Notes: generated by a model not told the origin, from the letters alone. A stretch of 48,812 nucleotides of DNA from F23-D06 sp963643165 (GCA_963643165.1 CAVIJD010000012.1:1-48812), one strand, 5' to 3'; shown: positions 7,333 to 16,040, numbered from the stretch's first letter. Made by a program: numbers and translations.

Positions 7333-8709
7333 TTATTTAAGACGTTTGAACTGGCAGGTGAAATGACGCATCAGTTCTGCTTCCCACGTAATCTCGAGTC
7401 CGCGAGTTATGCTTTCGCGGCGGTCAAACACGTTCTTGAGGGATGCTGCGATCACATCCATGTGGTTGTTCGTGTAAACACGGCGAGGGATGCAGAGACG
7501 TACGAAGTCAAGTCCGCCGAAACGGTTCTCGCGGGTCACGGGGTCTCTGTCGGCCAGCACATAGCCGATTTCGCAAGCGCGGATACCCGACTCGAGGTAA
7601 AGTTCGCAGGTGAGGGTCTGGGCGGGGAACTCCTCTTTGGGCACGTGGGTCAAAACCTTGTCAGCATCCACAAAGATGGCGTGTCCACCGGCGGGGCGCT
7701 GGTAAGGGATGCCGTACTCATCGAGTTTGCCGGCCAGGTACTCCACTTGTTTCACGCGGGTCTCCACCATCGTGAACTCCAGGTTCTCGCGCAAGCCCAC
7801 AGCCAGAGCGTCCATGTCACGGCCGTTCATGCCGCCGTAGGTCAGGAAGCCCTCAAACGGGATGCAGAACATCTTGGCGCCTTCGTACCACTCTTGCTTC
7901 CTGGTGGCGATGAAGCCGCCCATGTTGACCAGACCGTCTTTCTTGGCAGACATCGTCATGCCGTCGGCATAGCTGAACATCTCCTTGGCGATCTCGGCCA
8001 ACGTCTTGTTCTCGTATCCTTTCTCGCGGGTCTTGATGAAATAGGAGTTCTCGATGAAACGGGCAGAGTCGATGTTTACAGGCACGCCGTATTTATGACA
8101 GAGCTCGCAAGTCTCGCGGATGTTCTGCATGCTGACCGGCTGGCCGCCTACCGTGTTGTTGGTGACCGTAAGGACCATAAAGGGCACGTTGCCCTTGTTC
8201 TCTTTCAGCACCTTCTCGAGTTTCTCAAGGCTTACATTTCCCTTGAAAGGCATTTCAAGCTGGGTGTCGTGGGCCTCGTCGCAGGTGACGTCGATGGCGA
8301 ATGCCTTGCGGCTCTCGATGTGACCCTTCGTGGTGTCAAAATGGGCGTTGCCCGGCACAATGTTGCCCGGCTTCACCAGATAAGAGAACAGCACATTCTC
8401 GGCGGCACGGCCCTGGTGTGTCGGTATCACATAGTCGAAACCTGTGATTTCGGTAATCGTGTCTTTCATGTGGGTAAAGCTGCGAGCGCCGGCATAACTC
8501 TCGTCGCCCATCATCATGGCAGCCCATTGACGGTCGCTCATGGCGCCGGTTCCGGAGTCCGTGCAAAGGTCGATATAGACTTGGTCGGACTTCAGCATGA
8601 AAATGTTGTTGTGGGCTTCAGCAAGCCACTTCTCGCGTTCTTCTCTTGTGGACTTCTTGATGGGTTCTACCATCTTGATTTTCCACGCTTCTGCAAAAGG
8701 TATTTCCAT
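7333..8709 (-). CDS. tnaA: Tryptophanase (tryptophan indole-lyase)
   Basis: The 458-residue PLP enzyme splits L-tryptophan into indole, pyruvate and ammonia in the cytoplasm. Landmarks are DLCTDSGTGAMS near 48, IPTHQGRAAENVLFSYL near 95-111, FDTTKGH, the aspartate motif NIDSARF near 212-218 and the PLP-lysine segment TMSAKKDGLVNMGG around 252-265 (the second Lys of the pair is the expected Schiff-base residue). The N-terminus MEIPFAEAWKIKMVEPIKKSTREERE follows the Bacteroidota type. The related tyrosine phenol-lyase is the main alternative; the AGGHAIFVDADKVL and EIGYVLADRDPVT blocks fit tryptophanase better. No TnaC-like leader peptide is seen in the 35 bases upstream, so classical E. coli control is not evident. 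Confidence 0.9.
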   Translation of the reverse strand: MEIPFAEAWKIKMVEPIKKSTREEREKWLAEAHNNIFMLKSDQVYIDLCTDSGTGAMSDRQWAAMMMGDESYAGARSFTHMKDTITEITGFDYVIPTHQGRAAENVLFSYLVKPGNIVPGNAHFDTTKGHIESRKAFAIDVTCDEAHDTQLEMPFKGNVSLEKLEKVLKENKGNVPFMVLTVTNNTVGGQPVSMQNIRETCELCHKYGVPVNIDSARFIENSYFIKTREKGYENKTLAEIAKEMFSYADGMTMSAKKDGLVNMGGFIATRKQEWYEGAKMFCIPFEGFLTYGGMNGRDMDALAVGLRENLEFTMVETRVKQVEYLAGKLDEYGIPYQRPAGGHAIFVDADKVLTHVPKEEFPAQTLTCELYLESGIRACEIGYVLADRDPVTRENRFGGLDFVRLCIPRRVYTNNHMDVIAASLKNVFDRRESITRGLEITWEAELMRHFTCQFKRLK

Positions 8710-8744
8710 ATTTTTTTGATTTTATTTGATTATTATATTATGGA

Positions 8745-9332
8745 TTATTTTTGGTCAAAATTCTCCGTGCGCACCAACTTCTCTTTCTCATCATAGAATT
8801 TCCAAACGCCGACGCGCTTGCCCTCCTTGTAATGGCCGGTGTAATAGACGCTCCCGTTCTCGTAATACACGGCATAGACACCGTCGGGCTGGCCGTTGCG
8901 GTAGTGGGCCATCGTCTGCACATTGCCGTTCTTATGGTAAGCGTACCAAAGCCCGTCGCGTTCGTTGTTCTTGATATTGCCGTCGATATAGACTTTCTCG
9001 TCGGGATAATAATGCGTCTCGTGGACCTTCACATTCGTAGGCTGGCCAAGGCTGTCCTTCTCGTAGTAGAACACATCGCGGGGCTGTTCATTCTCGTATG
9101 AGACGATGTCCTTTTTGTAATAGAGCGAGTCGGCGAACTCAATAGGCGGGAAAACGTGCAACGCGGCCAATTCGCCGGAAACTTGTTCTTGCGGCGAATT
9201 GTCCTCGGCGGCCTTGCGCGACACAAGCGTCGCAATCAGCCATGCCAGAAGGGCGGCTGCCACGACTGCCGCAACGACAATCACGGCGACTACCCGTTTC
9301 CTCTTTTTCGGATCAGTCTGTTTTGTTGTCAT
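8745..9332 (-). CDS. Membrane-anchored MORN-like repeat protein (YwqK family)
   Basis: The 195-residue protein has a short basic start, a transmembrane helix at about 13-38 and, from about residue 95, a run of MORN-variant repeats of the YwqK type, such as DGLWYAYHKNGNVQTMAHYR, DGVYAVYYENG and VGVWKFYDEKE. Databases often call this family a toxin-antitoxin antitoxin, but the name does not imply such a role here: no toxin gene is adjacent. It overlaps the OmpH-like gene by four bases (ATGA) and lies 35 bases upstream of tnaA. The repeat part should face the periplasm. Function unknown. Confidence 0.75.
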   Translation of the reverse strand: MTTKQTDPKKRKRVVAVIVVAAVVAAALLAWLIATLVSRKAAEDNSPQEQVSGELAALHVFPPIEFADSLYYKKDIVSYENEQPRDVFYYEKDSLGQPTNVKVHETHYYPDEKVYIDGNIKNNERDGLWYAYHKNGNVQTMAHYRNGQPDGVYAVYYENGSVYYTGHYKEGKRVGVWKFYDEKEKLVRTENFDQK

Positions 9333-10012
9333 TTCTTCTTTTTCTTAAAGGGCTTGTTCAGTTCGTCGAGCACCTCGGCGGTAATGTCCTTGGTGGGGTC
9401 GGCGCAAATCATCTGTCCGCCGTTGCCGTATGAGAACACAAACGAGGCGTTGTATTTTGCGTTCACGCGCAACGTGGCCGCCGTTAGCGAATCTTGAATC
9501 TGGCTCATTGCGGCGGTATAGCGGGCCTCGAGCGACTCCACAGCCTGGGCATAATCGTTCTGCAAGGCCTGGCTTTCCTGCTGGAGGGAGGCCTCCGCAT
9601 ACTGTGCCTGCTGAGCCGTAAGTTGCCCCGTCTGCACATTGCGTTGGTAATTGGCCAATTTCGTCTCCAGCGCTTTCTGGCGGTTCTGGAAAAGGACGGC
9701 CTGTTTCTGCTTCTCAGCCTCTATGCTGTCCGTCAGCAACGAGACCATCTCATAACCCGTATTGATGGAGTCGATGTTCACATAGACAATGTCGCCGTTG
9801 CCGGGAGTCACATTCACGGCGGCCGCGCCGTTCGACTTCTTGCCTCCCGTGAAGTGCAGAATAAACAGCACTATGACGGCTGCGAGTGTGACCACATGGC
9901 AAATGATGCCGACCTTGCAGCCACACTTGCACTTTTTAGTGTGACAAGATTTCTCTTCCATTTCAAAAACAGGTTCGTTCTCCTGTACTTGATTCTCCTG
10001 ATAATTATCCAT
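9329..10012 (-). CDS. Membrane-anchored OmpH/Skp-like coiled-coil protein with Cys-rich tail
   Basis: The 227-residue product has an acidic start, a cysteine cluster (Cys 23, 28, 30, 32 and 38), a transmembrane helix at about 34-54 and a periplasmic part with the OmpH/Skp pattern. That part shows IVYVNIDSINTGYEMV near 75-90, a long Gln/Ala/Glu coiled coil at about 95-175, and a short return segment YNASFVFSYGNGGQMICADP with a C-terminal lysine run. Skp-type proteins chaperone outer-membrane proteins in the periplasm; this one is tethered rather than free. The Cys cluster next to the membrane is not typical and might bind a metal. It is coupled to the downstream YwqK-like gene. Confidence 0.75.
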   Translation of the reverse strand: MDNYQENQVQENEPVFEMEEKSCHTKKCKCGCKVGIICHVVTLAAVIVLFILHFTGGKKSNGAAAVNVTPGNGDIVYVNIDSINTGYEMVSLLTDSIEAEKQKQAVLFQNRQKALETKLANYQRNVQTGQLTAQQAQYAEASLQQESQALQNDYAQAVESLEARYTAAMSQIQDSLTAATLRVNAKYNASFVFSYGNGGQMICADPTKDITAEVLDELNKPFKKKKK

Positions 10013-10052
10013 AATAATTCTTTATTGTTCGTTATTGTTCTAAAAAAATAAA

Positions 10053-12254
10053 TCAATTTCCCACGTCTGACAGATACTTGATACGCATGATACGTATCTC
10101 CTCCATCGTATATTCGTCCTCGCCCAGCTCGCGCAAGGCCAGATCTACAGAGTCGGATTCCGCATTGGCGAAATAGTCCAGTATCTCTTCCTGGTGATAC
10201 GGCTCAATCTCTTCGTCGATATAGTAGCCGATGTCAATCTTCGTTCCGGAGGAGACTATCATCTCTATTTCGGTCAGCAATTCGTTCATGTCAAGCCCTT
10301 TGGCGATGGCGATGTCCTCGAAACTCAACTTGCGGTCGATGCTCTGGATGATGAAAACCTTGATGGCCGACTTCTTGACGACGGAGCGGACGACAAAGTC
10401 CTGGGGACGCTCTATCTCGTTGTCATCCACATACTTCTTAATCAGTTCAATGAAACGCTTTCCATACTTCTGCGCCTTGCCCATGCCCACGCCGGAGATG
10501 TGGGTCATCTCTTCCATCGTCGTGGGGTACTGGATGCACATGTCTTCAAGCGAGGGGTCTTGGAAAATCACGAACGGCGGGATGTTCTCGGAGCGGGATA
10601 TGTCTTTGCGGAGGTCTTTGAGCAGGCTGAACAAGGTCTTGTCGAAAGCGTCTTCAACGCCACCCACCACAGGGTTTTCCATGCTGTCGTCGCTTTCATC
10701 CCCCTCTTTCACCGGCTTGATGGTCTGGATGGAATAAGGGTTGACCATATAATTCTCTCCTTTCGGGGTGATTTTGAGCAGGCCGTAGTTTTCAACGTCC
10801 TTGACGACAAGGTCGTCGAAGATGGCGAGCCGCACGATGTTGGACCAGAATTTGGCGTCATACTCTTGGCCCTCACCGAACTGCTTGAGTTTGTTGTGTT
10901 TGAACTTCACGATGGAGGTGGTCTTGTTGCCGGTGATGATATCGACAATCTGTTCCTCCTTGAACTGCTGCTTCACCGTCTGGATCACGTCGAGCACCAG
11001 CAGAACCTGTTCCGAAGCGTTCATCTTGGCCTTGGGGTGATTGCAGTTGTCGCAGTTGTGGCAGTTCTCCTCGTTATAGCTTTCGCCGAAATAGTGAAGC
11101 AAGTGTTTGCGGCGGCAACTGGTGGTTTCCGCGTACGCGGCAGTTTCGGCAAGCAGTTCCTTCACGATTTCCTGTTCGGCCACGGCCTTCTTGTTGGAGA
11201 ATTTCTCGAGTTTGTGCAGGTCCTTGTAGTCATAGAAGGCGATGCAGAGTCCCTCGCCGTCATCACGGCCGGCGCGTCCGGTCTCCTGATAGTAGCCCTC
11301 CAGACTCTTGGGCATATCGTAATGTATCACATAGCGGACGTCGGGCTTGTCGATGCCCATGCCGAAAGCGATGGTGGCGACAATGACATCCACCTTCTCC
11401 ATCAGGAAGTCGTCCTGGTTCTGCACACGCGTCTTGGAGTCAAGGCCGGCATGGTAGGGCAACGCCTTGATCTGGTTGGCCTGCAGGAAAGTGGCAAGTT
11501 CCTCCACCTTTTTGCGGCTCAGACAGTAAATGATGCCCGACTTTCCGGGATGGCTGTTGATGAACTTCACCACATCCTTGTCCACGTCTTTCGTCTTCTC
11601 GCGGATCTCATAATAGAGGTTCGGACGGTTGAAGGAGGAGATGAACACCTCTGCCTTGAGCATGCCTAAATTCTTCTGGATGTCGCTCTGCACTTTCGGC
11701 GTGGCCGTGGCCGTGAGCGCGATCACGGGCACTTTCTGCCCTATCTTGTCGATGATGGCTCTGATGCGGCGGTACTCGGGACGGAAATCGTGTCCCCATT
11801 CCGAGATGCAGTGCGCCTCGTCAATGGCATAGAAGGAGATGTTTATGTCTTGGAAGAAATGGACGTTTTCCTCTTTGGTCAGAGATTCGGGGGCCACATA
11901 GAGCAATTTCGTCTTGCCGGCGAGCAGGTCCTGACGCACCTCGTTGATTTCCTGTTTAGTAAGCGAGGAATTGAGGAAATGGGCAATGCCGTTTTCAGCG
12001 CCAAATCCGCGGATGGCATCCACCTGATTCTTCATCAAGGCAATAAGCGGTGATATGATGATAGCCGTACCCTCTTTCATCATGGCCGGAAGTTGGTAGC
12101 ACATGGACTTTCCTCCGCCGGTAGGCATAATGACAAAACAGTCTTTCCCTTTCAGCAAAGCCTTGATCACTTTCAGCTGTTCACCCTTGAACTTATCAAA
12201 GCCGAAAACCGTTTTCAAGGTCTGGTGAATCTCCTTATCAGTAAAGTTTTTCAT
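10053..12254 (-). CDS. recQ: ATP-dependent DNA helicase RecQ
   Basis: The 733-residue protein is a full RecQ. It shows motif I MPTGGGKSMCYQLPA, the DEAH box YAIDEAHCISEWGHDFRP, LTATATP, and motif VI QETGRAGRDDGEG. The RQC zinc site is CRRKHLLHYFGE with CHNCDNC. A winged-helix region, an HRDC-like domain (ISGVGMGKAQKYGKRF, about 590) and a C-terminal helix-turn-helix extension follow, as in Bacteroidota RecQ of about 725 residues. It unwinds 3'-5' during recombination and fork repair. A -7 element TATTTTTG lies at 12329-12336 on this strand, suggesting its own promoter with a leader of about 67 bases. OmpH-like and YwqK-like genes follow, possibly by read-through. Confidence 0.95.
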   Translation of the reverse strand: MKNFTDKEIHQTLKTVFGFDKFKGEQLKVIKALLKGKDCFVIMPTGGGKSMCYQLPAMMKEGTAIIISPLIALMKNQVDAIRGFGAENGIAHFLNSSLTKQEINEVRQDLLAGKTKLLYVAPESLTKEENVHFFQDINISFYAIDEAHCISEWGHDFRPEYRRIRAIIDKIGQKVPVIALTATATPKVQSDIQKNLGMLKAEVFISSFNRPNLYYEIREKTKDVDKDVVKFINSHPGKSGIIYCLSRKKVEELATFLQANQIKALPYHAGLDSKTRVQNQDDFLMEKVDVIVATIAFGMGIDKPDVRYVIHYDMPKSLEGYYQETGRAGRDDGEGLCIAFYDYKDLHKLEKFSNKKAVAEQEIVKELLAETAAYAETTSCRRKHLLHYFGESYNEENCHNCDNCNHPKAKMNASEQVLLVLDVIQTVKQQFKEEQIVDIITGNKTTSIVKFKHNKLKQFGEGQEYDAKFWSNIVRLAIFDDLVVKDVENYGLLKITPKGENYMVNPYSIQTIKPVKEGDESDDSMENPVVGGVEDAFDKTLFSLLKDLRKDISRSENIPPFVIFQDPSLEDMCIQYPTTMEEMTHISGVGMGKAQKYGKRFIELIKKYVDDNEIERPQDFVVRSVVKKSAIKVFIIQSIDRKLSFEDIAIAKGLDMNELLTEIEMIVSSGTKIDIGYYIDEEIEPYHQEEILDYFANAESDSVDLALRELGEDEYTMEEIRIMRIKYLSDVGN

Positions 12255-12328
12255 TCGTCAATAAAAGATTTAGGTTCTCAATTTCTAAGTGTTTGTTGAG
12301 TGGTTTCCCTGATTTTGGAAAACGGAAA

Positions 12329-12336
12329 CAAAAATA
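12329..12336 (-). promoter_or_regulatory. Promoter -7 element (TATTTTTG) for recQ
   Basis: The sequence fits the Bacteroidota -7 consensus TAnnTTTG and lies in the 141-base gap between hldD and recQ, about 75 bases before the recQ ATG. No convincing -33 TTTG was identified. Confidence 0.5.
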
Positions 12337-12395
12337 AAAAAAATTCCGTGCCACTATACACATTCGCCCAAAATATTGAAATTAAAAAATGGCTT

Positions 12396-13361
12396 TCAAT
12401 AGACGGCGTTTTTGGTCAGATATTTGGTCACATACGATTTCACGCCCTGCTCCAAGGGCGTAAAGGGGCGGCGATAACCGTTGCGCCGCATTTTAGTCAT
12501 GTCCGCCTCCGTGAAATACTGGTATTTGTCGCGGATGTCGGCGGGGATGTCGATAAATTCGATATGCTGTTCAGCGTGCAGGGCGCGGAACACCGCGGTG
12601 GCGAGGGCCCAGAAAGAGCGTGCGTCGCCGGTGCCGAGGTTATAGATGCCGCTGGCGGGATGGTGCTGCAAAAACCAATAAAGCACCCGCACCACATCCT
12701 TGACGTAGATGAAGTCGCGGAGCTGCTTGCCGTCTTCATATTCGGGGTTGTGCGATCGGAAAAGCCGCACGCCGCCGTTCTCCTTAATTTGGTTGAACGA
12801 GTGGAATATCACCGAGGCCATCCGGCCTTTGTGGTACTCATTGGGGCCATAGACGTTGAAGAATTTGAAGCCATACCAGTACGGGGGCACAATGGTCTGT
12901 TTCAGTATCCACTTGTCAATCTCGTTCTTGGAACGTCCGTACGGGTTGAGCGGCTGAAGCATTGGGGAGAGTTTTTCATCATCTTTGTATCCCAACTCCC
13001 CGGCCCCGTAGGTGGCGGCTGAAGAGGCATACAGCAAAGGGACGCTGGTTCGGGATGCCAGATGCCAGATTCTGCGGGTAAACTCCACGTTCAGCTCTTC
13101 AAAGACGGCGTAGTCCATTTCGGTGGTGTCGGTGCGCGCCCCGAGGTGGACGATGGCGTCAATATGGCCGGCATTTTTCTCTGCCCAGTCAAAGAAATCA
13201 TTGCGCTGTATCTTGTCGGCATACTGCTTGCCCTCCCAATTCCGGCGTTTTGCCTCTTTAGTGAAGTCGTCAACAAGGATGAGGTCTGAATGTCCCATCT
13301 CATTAAGTTTCGCACACATACAACTGCCGATGAAACCGGCTGCTCCAGTAACTATAATCAT
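12396..13361 (-). CDS. hldD: ADP-L-glycero-D-manno-heptose 6-epimerase
   Basis: The 321-residue protein is a short-chain dehydrogenase/epimerase with the NAD(P) motif TGAAGFIGS at 5-13, HLGARTDTTE and the catalytic YGRSK after NP (NPYGRSKNEIDKW). Long stretches match HldD/RfaD, including FKFFNVYGPNEYHKGRMASV and QLRDFIYVKDVV. It converts ADP-D-glycero-D-manno-heptose to the L-glycero form for the lipopolysaccharide core. It lies downstream of porN but has its own -7 element right after the porN terminator, so it appears to be a separate transcription unit. ATG at 13361. Confidence 0.92.
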   Translation of the reverse strand: MIIVTGAAGFIGSCMCAKLNEMGHSDLILVDDFTKEAKRRNWEGKQYADKIQRNDFFDWAEKNAGHIDAIVHLGARTDTTEMDYAVFEELNVEFTRRIWHLASRTSVPLLYASSAATYGAGELGYKDDEKLSPMLQPLNPYGRSKNEIDKWILKQTIVPPYWYGFKFFNVYGPNEYHKGRMASVIFHSFNQIKENGGVRLFRSHNPEYEDGKQLRDFIYVKDVVRVLYWFLQHHPASGIYNLGTGDARSFWALATAVFRALHAEQHIEFIDIPADIRDKYQYFTEADMTKMRRNGYRRPFTPLEQGVKSYVTKYLTKNAVY

Positions 13362-13377
13362 TTGTTGAATTTTGGCG

Positions 13378-13385
13378 CAAAATTA
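13378..13385 (-). promoter_or_regulatory. Promoter -7 element (TAATTTTG) for hldD
   Basis: It matches TAnnTTTG on the minus strand, 16 bases before the hldD ATG, so the transcript leader would be very short. It touches the T-run of the porN terminator (13385-13392), a compact terminator-promoter junction. Confidence 0.55.
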
Positions 13386-13414
13386 AAAAAAATGGAGTGT
13401 CGCAGGACACCCCA
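13385..13414 (-). terminator. Intrinsic terminator of the por operon
   Basis: On the minus strand, TGGGGTGTC (13414-13406) pairs with GACACTCCA (13401-13393) over nine pairs including one G-U, closed by a CTGC tetraloop and followed directly by eight T residues (13392-13385). This is a textbook intrinsic terminator, 32 bases after the porN stop. A T4 run on the other side could allow weak termination from the right-going strand. Confidence 0.85.
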
Positions 13415-13421
13415 TTTTGTA

Positions 13422-13442
13422 TTTATCATGAAAAAGTTCAGT
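13422..13442 (-). promoter_or_regulatory. porN 3'-trailer element complementary to the porN start region
   Basis: Between the porN stop codon and its terminator, 21 bases are the reverse complement of 14370-14390, which holds six bases upstream of the porN ATG and its first five codons. Twenty of 21 positions are Watson-Crick, and the remaining one would be a G-U pair in RNA. The trailer could mask the porN start in cis, or a terminator-ended 3' fragment could act as a small RNA on it. The match is directly visible; the function is inferred. Confidence 0.5.
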
Positions 13443-13445
13443 ATT

Positions 13446-14384
13446 CTAAAATTCCCAAAGGTCGCTCTCGAACGAACGGAGTTTGTCGGTAATCCGTTCA
13501 GACTCGAGGCGCTGGTCTCTTGAATTGGCGATATAGTCGGCAATGTCACGGTCATAGACATTGGCCTCCTTGTAAATGAAACTGGTGAAGTCGCGTTTCC
13601 AGGTAAGCAAGTCGTCGAATGAAATGCGCTGGGCGTTGTTCTTGACATTATAGACTTCTTGTTTGGCAAGGAAAGGACGGAGCTCGTTGTAGTAGATGTA
13701 GCCTACCCTTTTCTTCATCATCACTCCCCGGACATCCTCTTCGCCGCTGCCCTCGTCGTCATAGGAGGAGGCACTCTGGCGTTCATGTTCGATGATAGGT
13801 TCGATTTCAAGAATCTGGACAAAGAAACGGGATGCCTGCTTGTCGAAGTACCAGATTTCCTTGACATTGTAGGAAATCACCTGTTTGGGTTCGTATTCGA
13901 CAATCATCTCTTTCATGCCGATTTCCTCACCGGTTTCGAGGTCGATTTCCGGAATCTGGGACACTTCAGAGAGGTTTCCACGCAATTCGTCCCGTGAGAA
14001 TGGAAGCGTACACATCTCGTCGGAATAGATGGGAAGCACGCCTTCGGTCTTTTCGGGATTCTGAACGTCCATCGCGTCGAAAATCACCTGCGAAAGACTT
14101 CTCCACGTACCCTTTGTTTCAGTGGGGAAATAGAGCGGGTGGTTGATCTTCTCGCGCAAGTCGATGGTTCTCCATACGGTATAGTAATACATCACGTCGG
14201 CCTGACGGATGGAAGGATAGGCAACGGGGTCGGAGAACTCGCCCACATCGACCTGTTCCCATGAGTACTCAACGGGCTTGCGAACCGGCTGGTTCATGGT
14301 GCTACCTGTAGTTTCTTCCTCTTCCTGTGCGAAGATAGAAAAGGAAGCTGCAAGGGCTAAAAATAACAAACTGAACTTTTTCAT
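13446..14384 (-). CDS. porN: T9SS protein PorN/GldN
   Basis: The 312-residue protein has a signal peptide cleaved before Gln (SIFA-QEEEE) and the GldN/PorN pattern, for example YPSIRQADVMYYYTVWRTIDLREKINHPLYFPTE near 57-90 and VKEIWYFDKQASRFFVQILEI near 175. PorN forms, with the lipoprotein PorK, the periplasmic ring complex attached to the outer membrane in the type IX secretion system. It is the last gene of the por operon, 21 bases after porM, and ends 32 bases before a strong terminator. Its start-codon region pairs with its own 3' trailer. The C-terminal half carries many acidic residues (SYDDEGSGEEDVRG). Confidence 0.93.
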   Translation of the reverse strand: MKKFSLLFLALAASFSIFAQEEEETTGSTMNQPVRKPVEYSWEQVDVGEFSDPVAYPSIRQADVMYYYTVWRTIDLREKINHPLYFPTETKGTWRSLSQVIFDAMDVQNPEKTEGVLPIYSDEMCTLPFSRDELRGNLSEVSQIPEIDLETGEEIGMKEMIVEYEPKQVISYNVKEIWYFDKQASRFFVQILEIEPIIEHERQSASSYDDEGSGEEDVRGVMMKKRVGYIYYNELRPFLAKQEVYNVKNNAQRISFDDLLTWKRDFTSFIYKEANVYDRDIADYIANSRDQRLESERITDKLRSFESDLWEF

Positions 14385-14405
14385 AATAAACGGTAGTTTT
14401 TAAAA

Positions 14406-16040
14406 TTATCTGATACGAACAGAGAACTCGTCAAGTGTACGGGTACCTGCTTCTGAAGAAACCTTGATGTCGGTGAAATAGATCACGGTGTTGGCAGAAG
14501 CCTTCTTGATTTTGTTCTTGACAGTTTCGGAGAGTGCGCCGCCTTGGCAAGCGATGGCAGGGTCTTCCATACCTTTGCTGACGAAGATCACTCTGAAGGA
14601 GTTGACTTTCCATTTCAAGTCGTAGGCGAAGTCCTCACCCATAGTGGCACGGATGACAGGGTTGGCCGTGAGTTCTGCTTTGGCGCGTTTACCGCCGCGG
14701 ATGCCGGCGCCGAGTACGGCACGGGGATCCGGGACTCTCTTGACGCGGAACGTGGTAGCGCCGAGGTTCTTGCTGGCAGCATCGCCCAACTTGGCCGAGA
14801 CTGTAGCATTAACCGTCTTGCCGATCATGTTGGCGGGTACAGACACGTTGAATTTGCCGCCGCCGGCATTGGTTACGTTACAGCCGGGGAAAGAGACGCT
14901 CAACTTGCCCGGGTCAACAGGTGCGGAGACAGAAACCGGGTTTGCGATGCCTGCATAGAGCACGTTCATCTTTTCAGCAGCGATGGTAGCCGAAGGTTTC
15001 AGGACGGAATATTTGTCCTTGAAGCCGTAATATTTAGGCTGGCCGTTCGGGTCCATGATTTTGATGAGACCTGCATATTTCTGGTCGCCAGGGTTGCCGG
15101 CGGAAATTTTCAGTTTCACGATGCCGTTCTCGCCCTCCAACTTGGTGGCGGAAGCGATGCCGGCTTCGGTCAGCGTGTCGGCACCCATCTTGTAGTAAAC
15201 CTCAGGGGTCTGTTTTGTATCGTATGCGGCCACGATGATGTCGGCCTCATAGCTGTCGCCGGAGAACACCATACGGGAATTAGGAATGGCACGGCCGGAC
15301 ACCTTGTCGAACTTGAAGTCGTCGGCGCTGATGGAAGACTTGAGATAGGCAAGCATGATAGACTCGGCATTGCGGATCTCACCGATTTCCTTGTTCAACA
15401 GCGTAACGGCGGCAGCGGCGATGATATGGTCGAAGTTATGTTCTTCCCAAGACTGCTCAAAACCGTCTTTCTTGTATTTCGTGTCAACGTCGAGACCGAC
15501 CAAAGCGCTGATTCTCTCCTGGTCTGCGGGTCTTACCATCTTCAAGATGTTAGCCTTGTAAGCCGTGATCTTCTTCTTCATGGCAAGGGCATTGCCTTTG
15601 TTGATCATGAAGTCCGTAGGCTTGTCAAAGTTTTCCTTGGACTCCATCGTAGCGATAGTCTTAGCCTGTTTCACTTTCTTGCCGTCATCGGTTTTCACTT
15701 CAGCGAGCGTGTCACCGTCAACGTAGAGAATCAGGTCGCTTCTCAACTTCTCTATGTAATTGACAAGGTCAGTAGTCTCAGCTCTGAGTTTTTTGGCATT
15801 GACGTAAGCGTCGTGGATCTTAGCTTCGCCCAGAATCAGTTTTTGTTGTTCAAACCAGTTGTAGTCGTTGCCGTTCTGGATCGTAGTATTGCGCATACTT
15901 GTCTGCAGCGTGTCGTCAACCACGATGAAAGCATTGAGGATATCGGCGGATACGTTCAAGGCCAACATTGCGGTATAGACCAGATACATCATCTGGATCA
16001 TTTTCTGTCTCGGGGTCTCCGGACAATTTGTTGCTCCCAT
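14406..16040 (-). CDS. porM: T9SS motor protein PorM/GldM
   Basis: The 544-residue protein starts with GATNCPETPRQKMIQMMYLV, the GldM signature. The Arg of PRQKM (Arg-11) corresponds to the arginine that works with the GldL transmembrane Glu, and one transmembrane helix runs at about 15-36. The rest is a long periplasmic rod of repeated beta domains; a VYYKMGADTLTEAG-type segment lies near 285. GldM/PorM and GldL/PorL form the proton-driven inner-membrane motor that powers secretion through the T9SS. It lies 63 bases downstream of porL and 21 upstream of porN. Confidence 0.95.
   Translation of the reverse strand: MGATNCPETPRQKMIQMMYLVYTAMLALNVSADILNAFIVVDDTLQTSMRNTTIQNGNDYNWFEQQKLILGEAKIHDAYVNAKKLRAETTDLVNYIEKLRSDLILYVDGDTLAEVKTDDGKKVKQAKTIATMESKENFDKPTDFMINKGNALAMKKKITAYKANILKMVRPADQERISALVGLDVDTKYKKDGFEQSWEEHNFDHIIAAAAVTLLNKEIGEIRNAESIMLAYLKSSISADDFKFDKVSGRAIPNSRMVFSGDSYEADIIVAAYDTKQTPEVYYKMGADTLTEAGIASATKLEGENGIVKLKISAGNPGDQKYAGLIKIMDPNGQPKYYGFKDKYSVLKPSATIAAEKMNVLYAGIANPVSVSAPVDPGKLSVSFPGCNVTNAGGGKFNVSVPANMIGKTVNATVSAKLGDAASKNLGATTFRVKRVPDPRAVLGAGIRGGKRAKAELTANPVIRATMGEDFAYDLKWKVNSFRVIFVSKGMEDPAIACQGGALSETVKNKIKKASANTVIYFTDIKVSSEAGTRTLDEFSVRIR

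Noticed and set aside
8710..8744. A TnaC-like leader peptide ahead of tnaA
   Set aside because: The 35-base gap holds no short frame with the needed Trp codon and no terminator-like structure.
8745..9332. YwqK-like protein as part of a toxin-antitoxin pair
   Set aside because: The partner genes are an OmpH-like protein and tryptophanase; no toxin candidate is adjacent, and the family name alone is weak evidence.
13428..13523. A small plus-strand gene beginning MKKFS in the porN trailer
   Set aside because: After the first five codons it runs antisense through the porN 3' end without any signal-peptide character; the start similarity is the inverted repeat itself.
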